From positions 93,178 to 157,177 of the forward strand of contig MKVB01000003.1 of NCBI GenBank assembly GCA_001899085.1: a stretch of 64,000 bases of DNA, read 5' to 3'. The first letter of the stretch is position 1. Every line of letters begins with the position of its first letter. A program made the translations under genes and the position numbers. Source of the DNA: Devosia sp. 66-14. Lineage in GTDB: Bacteria > Pseudomonadota > Alphaproteobacteria > Rhizobiales > Devosiaceae. Below, in pieces: positions 61,124-64,000 of this stretch. Under the pieces are notes generated by a model. It was not told the DNA's origin. It did no database searches and saw only the letters and a list, made by a program, of their open reading frames with translations.

Positions 61124-62167
61124 ATGGCTTTCACCCCGCGCGTCTTTTCCGGCATCAAGCCGTCCGGCGACCTGCATCTCGGCAACTATTTGGGCGCCAT
61201 CCGGCGCTTCGTGCCGCTGCAGGAAACGCACGAGACGATCTACTGCGTCGTCGACATGCACGCGATCACGGTGTGGCAGGACCCCGAGGACTTGCGGCGC
61301 TGGACCTATGAGATCGCCGCGGCCTACATCGCCGCCGGCCTCGACCCGAACAAGTCGATCATCTTCAACCAGAGCCAGGTCGTCGAGCACGCCGAACTCG
61401 CCTGGATCTTCAACTGCGTGGCGCGCGTCGGCTGGATGACGCGCATGACCCAGTTCAAGGACAAGGCCGGAGCCGAAGGCGGCGAGAACTCCGAGGCGGT
61501 GTCGCTGGGGCTGTTCGCCTATCCCTCGCTGATGGCGGCCGACATCCTGCTCTACAAGGCGACGGCCGTACCGGTGGGCGACGACCAGCGCCAGCATCTC
61601 GAGCTGACGCGCGATATCGCCAAGAAATTCAACTACGATTTCAAGAAGCAGATCAAAGGGTTGGGGGTGAAGGACGACTTCTTCCCGTTGACCGAGACGC
61701 TGTCCACCGGCCCGGCGATGCGGGTCATGTCGCTGAAGGACGGCAAGAAGAAGATGTCGAAATCCGACGCTTCGGACATGTCGACCATCTACATGATGGA
61801 TGACGCCGACACGATCAGTAAGAAGATCAAGCGCGCCACCACCGACGCCGATGCGCTGCCGAGCGAAGCGGCAGGACTGGCCGGCCGGGCCGAGGCCGAA
61901 AACCTCGTCGCCGTCTATGCGTCGCTGTCCGACCAATCGGTCGACGCGGTGCTGGGCGAGTTCGGCGGCCAGGGCTGGGGCAAGTTCAAGCCGGCACTGG
62001 CCGATCTTGCCGTTGCGGTGCTGGCGCCGATCGCCACCGAAATGAAGCGGCTCGTCGCCGACAAGGGCGAGATGGACCAGATCCTCCGGCGCAACGCCGA
62101 CCGGGCCCGCGCCATTGCGGTGCCGATCATGGACGATGTGCGCAGGATCGTCGGCTTCGTGCGTTGA
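61124..62167 (+). CDS. trpS: tryptophanyl-tRNA synthetase
   Basis: The 347-residue class I synthetase charges tRNA-Trp. The HIGH-type motif is [13 protein letters not shown] near residue 13 and the KMSKS loop is [13 protein letters not shown] near residue 206; CVVDMHAIT and [16 protein letters not shown] are typical substrate-site stretches. Length is normal. In many Rhizobiales trpS directly follows murJ; here kbl-tdh and their regulator lie between. Confidence 0.97.
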   Translation: MAFTPRVFSGIKPSGDLHLGNYLGAIRRFVPLQETHETIYCVVDMHAITVWQDPEDLRRWTYEIAAAYIAAGLDPNKSIIFNQSQVVEHAELAWIFNCVARVGWMTRMTQFKDKAGAEGGENSEAVSLGLFAYPSLMAADILLYKATAVPVGDDQRQHLELTRDIAKKFNYDFKKQIKGLGVKDDFFPLTETLSTGPAMRVMSLKDGKKKMSKSDASDMSTIYMMDDADTISKKIKRATTDADALPSEAAGLAGRAEAENLVAVYASLSDQSVDAVLGEFGGQGWGKFKPALADLAVAVLAPIATEMKRLVADKGEMDQILRRNADRARAIAVPIMDDVRRIVGFVR

Positions 62168-62246
62168 TTGCCTGCGGCTTTCTTGGCCCCGCTTGCGGCG
62201 CTGCCGCGCATTTGGAACAATGCCGCATCTTTGATGCTTTGACTTG

Positions 62247-62292
62247 GTCGCGCTTTCGAACGGAAGTCTCACAACTTTCCTGAAAGCGCTCT
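62247..62292. repeat. rhizobial GCGCTTTC palindromic repeat, copy 2
   Basis: GTCGCGCTTTCGAACGGAAG and CTTTCCTGAAAGCGCTC are the two arms; CGCTTTC and GAAAGCG pair perfectly. The arms are almost the same as at 9216-9286. It lies between trpS and the universal stress gene and may act as a terminator. Confidence 0.6.
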
Positions 62293-62322
62293 GGCTGAAG
62301 GTGCGGCGCTTTGGCTGACAGC

Positions 62323-62799
62323 ATGAGCGAATATAAACGCAAGTTTCTCGTGGTTATCGACGAGAGCAAGGAAGCCGATCGCGCCATCACCTTCGCGGCC
62401 AACCGGGTGAAGCGCACCGGCGGTACGGTGGTGCTGCTCTGGGTGATCGACAGCCAGGATTTCACCCAGTTCCTCGGCGTAGAGGAAGTGATGCGCGCCG
62501 AAGCCCGCGAGGAGGCCGAGCGGCTGCTCGACAGCAAACGCGCCCGCATCGGCCAGATCGGCGAGGGCATCCGCACCGAGACGGTGATCCGCGAGGGCGA
62601 TGTGGTCAGCGAGATCGAACGGCTGGTGGCCGAGGACCCCGGCATCGCCATCCTGGTGCTCGCTGCCGCCACCGGCAAGGAGGGCCCCGGTCCCCTGGTC
62701 AGCGCCTTCTCGACGCGTGCCGGCCAGGCGGCGCTGCCGGTGATCGTCACCATCATCCCCGGCACCATGACCGATGAGCAGATCGTCGCGGTGACGTGA
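62323..62799 (+). CDS. universal stress protein family
   Basis: The 158-residue UspA-fold protein begins MSEYKRKFLVVIDESKEADR, the typical first strand with a nucleotide-contacting aspartate, then AITFAANRVKRTGGTVVLLW and the internal EIERLVAEDPGIAILVLAAA. The usual ATP-binding G-x2-G-x9-G-S/T motif near the end is not clear (ATGKEGPGPLVSAF), so ATP binding is uncertain. A TTG four codons upstream is an alternative start. Its place between trpS and the nfu gene is conserved in Rhizobiales. Confidence 0.88.
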   Translation: MSEYKRKFLVVIDESKEADRAITFAANRVKRTGGTVVLLWVIDSQDFTQFLGVEEVMRAEAREEAERLLDSKRARIGQIGEGIRTETVIREGDVVSEIERLVAEDPGIAILVLAAATGKEGPGPLVSAFSTRAGQAALPVIVTIIPGTMTDEQIVAVT

Positions 62800-62843
62800 T
62801 GGATGCCGGCCAGACCCTTGCATTTCGGGCTTCAAAACACTAG

Positions 62844-62860
62844 TTTGGAATTGTTCTAAC
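62844..62860 (+). promoter_or_regulatory. Irr-type iron control element before the Nfu gene
   Basis: TTTGGAA-TTG-TTCTAAC matches the rhizobial Irr box (TTTAGAA-N3-TTCTAAA) at 12 of 14 defined positions. It lies 18 bp before the ATG of the Fe-S scaffold gene, where binding would block transcription or translation start. Irr controls haem and Fe-S genes in this order. Confidence 0.6.
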
Positions 62861-62878
62861 ACGAGTCCGAACCTTCAG

Positions 62879-63436
62879 ATGTTCATCCAGACCGAAGCGA
62901 CGCCGAATCCGGCGACCCTGAAATTCCTGCCCGGCCGCGATGTGCTGGTGGGTGAGCCGCGCGACTTCCGGCAGGCCGAATCGGCCGTCATCTCGCCGCT
63001 GGCCGCAGCGCTGTTCGAGGTGCCCGGTGTCGAGGGCGTGTTCCTCGGCTCGGATTTCATCTCGGTGACCAAGGACAGCGCGGAGTGGAGCCACATCAAG
63101 CCGGCGATCCTCGGCGTGATCATGGAGCACTTCCTCTCCGGCAAGCCGGTGCTTGCTGACGGCACGGCCGAAGTCGTGACCGGCGAAGAGTTCTTCGAAG
63201 AAGGCGACGCCGAGACGGTCGAAGTGATTAAGGAACTGCTCGCCACCCGCGTCAGGCCCGCCGTCGCCATGGATGGCGGCGACATCACCTTCAAGGGCTT
63301 CAAAGAGGGCACCGTGTTCCTCCATATGCAGGGCGCCTGCTCGGGCTGCCCGTCCTCGACCGCGACGCTGAAAAGCGGCATCGAGAACCTGCTCCGGCAT
63401 TTCGTGCCGGGCGTCGAGGCCGTGCAGCAGGTCTGA
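62879..63436 (+). CDS. Nfu/NifU-type Fe-S scaffold protein
   Basis: The 185-residue protein has the Nfu N-terminal domain (MFIQTEATPNPATLKFLPGR, FFEEGDAETVEVI at its end) and the NifU C-terminal domain with the cluster-binding C-x-x-C in MQGACSGCPSSTATLKSGIE near residue 155. It should carry and deliver Fe-S clusters, like mitochondrial Nfu1. An Irr-type box directly upstream supports iron-responsive expression. A strong terminator follows. Confidence 0.94.
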   Translation: MFIQTEATPNPATLKFLPGRDVLVGEPRDFRQAESAVISPLAAALFEVPGVEGVFLGSDFISVTKDSAEWSHIKPAILGVIMEHFLSGKPVLADGTAEVVTGEEFFEEGDAETVEVIKELLATRVRPAVAMDGGDITFKGFKEGTVFLHMQGACSGCPSSTATLKSGIENLLRHFVPGVEAVQQV

Positions 63437-63459
63437 CCGCTGCAGAACTGGAATTCGGA

Positions 63460-63491
63460 ATCGCCCGGCCCTGTGCCGGGCGATTTGTTTT
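63460..63491 (+). terminator. Rho-independent terminator after the Nfu gene
   Basis: A perfect 10-bp stem, ATCGCCCGGC and GCCGGGCGAT, with a CCTGT loop is followed by TTGTTTT. This is the cleanest intrinsic terminator in the window. Confidence 0.85.
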
Positions 63492-63551
63492 GGGGTCGCC
63501 GATAGAGACGGCCCCCGTGACAACCCACCGTCGAACCCCTATCTCTCGCAC

Positions 63552-64000
63552 ATGTCCAGCGTCCTCCTCGCCATCGATACCGCCGCGCCACGCCTGCAAC
63601 TGGCGCTGCTCGTGGGCGATCACGCCGACACGCTGGTCGAAGACATGGCGCAGGGGCAGGCCGAGCGGATCTTCCCGGCGATCGACGCGCTGCTGGCGCG
63701 CAACGGCACCGCCTACAAGGACCTGACCCGCATTGCCGTCACCACCGGCCCCGGCTCGTTCACGGGGCTCCGCATCGGGCTCAGCGCGGCGCGCGGGCTG
63801 GCCCTGGCGCTCGGCATTCCGGTGATCGGCGTGCCGTCGCTGCTGGCTTTGTCGCTCGGCAGCCGCTGCGATGCCACCGCGGTGCTGCTCGATGCGCGGC
63901 GCGACGAAGCCTATTTCCAGTTGTTCAGCGGCCCGGCTATTCCGGTCGGCGAGCCGCAGGTGCTGCCGATGGACGAGGCGCGTCGCCGGGTGCCGCCGGG
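63552..64000 (+). CDS. tsaB: tRNA threonylcarbamoyladenosine biosynthesis protein TsaB, partial
   Basis: The first 149 codons are present; the 3' end is beyond the window. MSSVLLAIDTAAPRLQLALL opens the ASKHA fold and VTTGPGSFTGLRIGLSAARG is the strongest family motif, followed by VIGVPSLLALS and LDARRDEAYFQLF. TsaB supports TsaD in making t6A37 in ANN-decoding tRNAs. The spot downstream of the Nfu gene is the usual one in Rhizobiales. Confidence 0.94.
   Translation, partial: MSSVLLAIDTAAPRLQLALLVGDHADTLVEDMAQGQAERIFPAIDALLARNGTAYKDLTRIAVTTGPGSFTGLRIGLSAARGLALALGIPVIGVPSLLALSLGSRCDATAVLLDARRDEAYFQLFSGPAIPVGEPQVLPMDEARRRVPP

Overview
The window is high-GC chromosomal DNA from an alphaproteobacterium, most likely a member of the Hyphomicrobiales close to Devosia. 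This is inferred from gene content and order (rsmI-yraN-gshB; mutS-glnD-murJ and then trpS-usp-nfu-tsaB), from an Irr-type iron box, and from a dispersed GCGCTTTC palindromic repeat of the kind common in rhizobia. I saw no transposase, integrase, phage gene, tRNA, rRNA or CRISPR array. Most of the DNA is coding on one strand or the other, with short operons.

Region by region. 0-10 kb is mostly housekeeping: a partial dihydroorotase-like gene, ygfZ, a DoxX membrane protein, an HD nucleotidase, an LpoA-like lipoprotein, rsmI-yraN-gshB, a serine hydrolase, a DUF930 protein, a MarC protein, a 39-residue lysine-rich protein and a GH25 lysozyme lipoprotein. 10-18.5 kb holds a GT2 glycosyltransferase, a LysR/GST divergent pair, and an LplB/YtcP-type sugar ABC transporter divergent from an IclR regulator. 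18.5-20 kb is yifB.

20-28.2 kb is the outstanding region: a five-gene TOMM (thiazole/oxazole-modified peptide) cluster. It encodes a 594-residue cysteine/glycine-rich precursor-like protein with a cysteine-free leader and three tandem two-module repeats, a fused leader-binding/E1-like/YcaO cyclodehydratase, a SagB-type dehydrogenase, a cytoplasmic S41 peptidase and a DUF2268-like zinc peptidase. The last four genes are tightly packed, two of the three junctions overlapping. A Fur-like box lies upstream. No exporter or immunity gene is recognisable. The size and repeat design of the precursor are far from a classical small bacteriocin, and this is my candidate for the undescribed system.

28.2-44 kb is accessory: PadR/HAAS/hydrolase, GNAT, cyclopropane fatty acid synthase, phosphotriesterase, DUF2975/XRE, TetR/tautomerase, phytanoyl-CoA dioxygenase/AraC, DinB, a cold-shock/DUF1294 fusion, SRPBCC, and two epoxide hydrolases with a WYL regulator that share a 23-bp operator-like sequence at three places. 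Many of these regulators have a clear inverted repeat in their promoter region. 43.2-50.5 kb is a pentose module: galM, a LacI regulator, xylB-xylA and a GH43 beta-xylosidase. 50.7-64 kb is conserved core: mutS, glnD, murJ, an inserted XRE/kbl-tdh threonine-catabolism block, trpS, a universal stress protein, an Nfu-type Fe-S scaffold and partial tsaB. Five palindromic intergenic elements (130-195 bp) sit between 41.8 and 58.2 kb.
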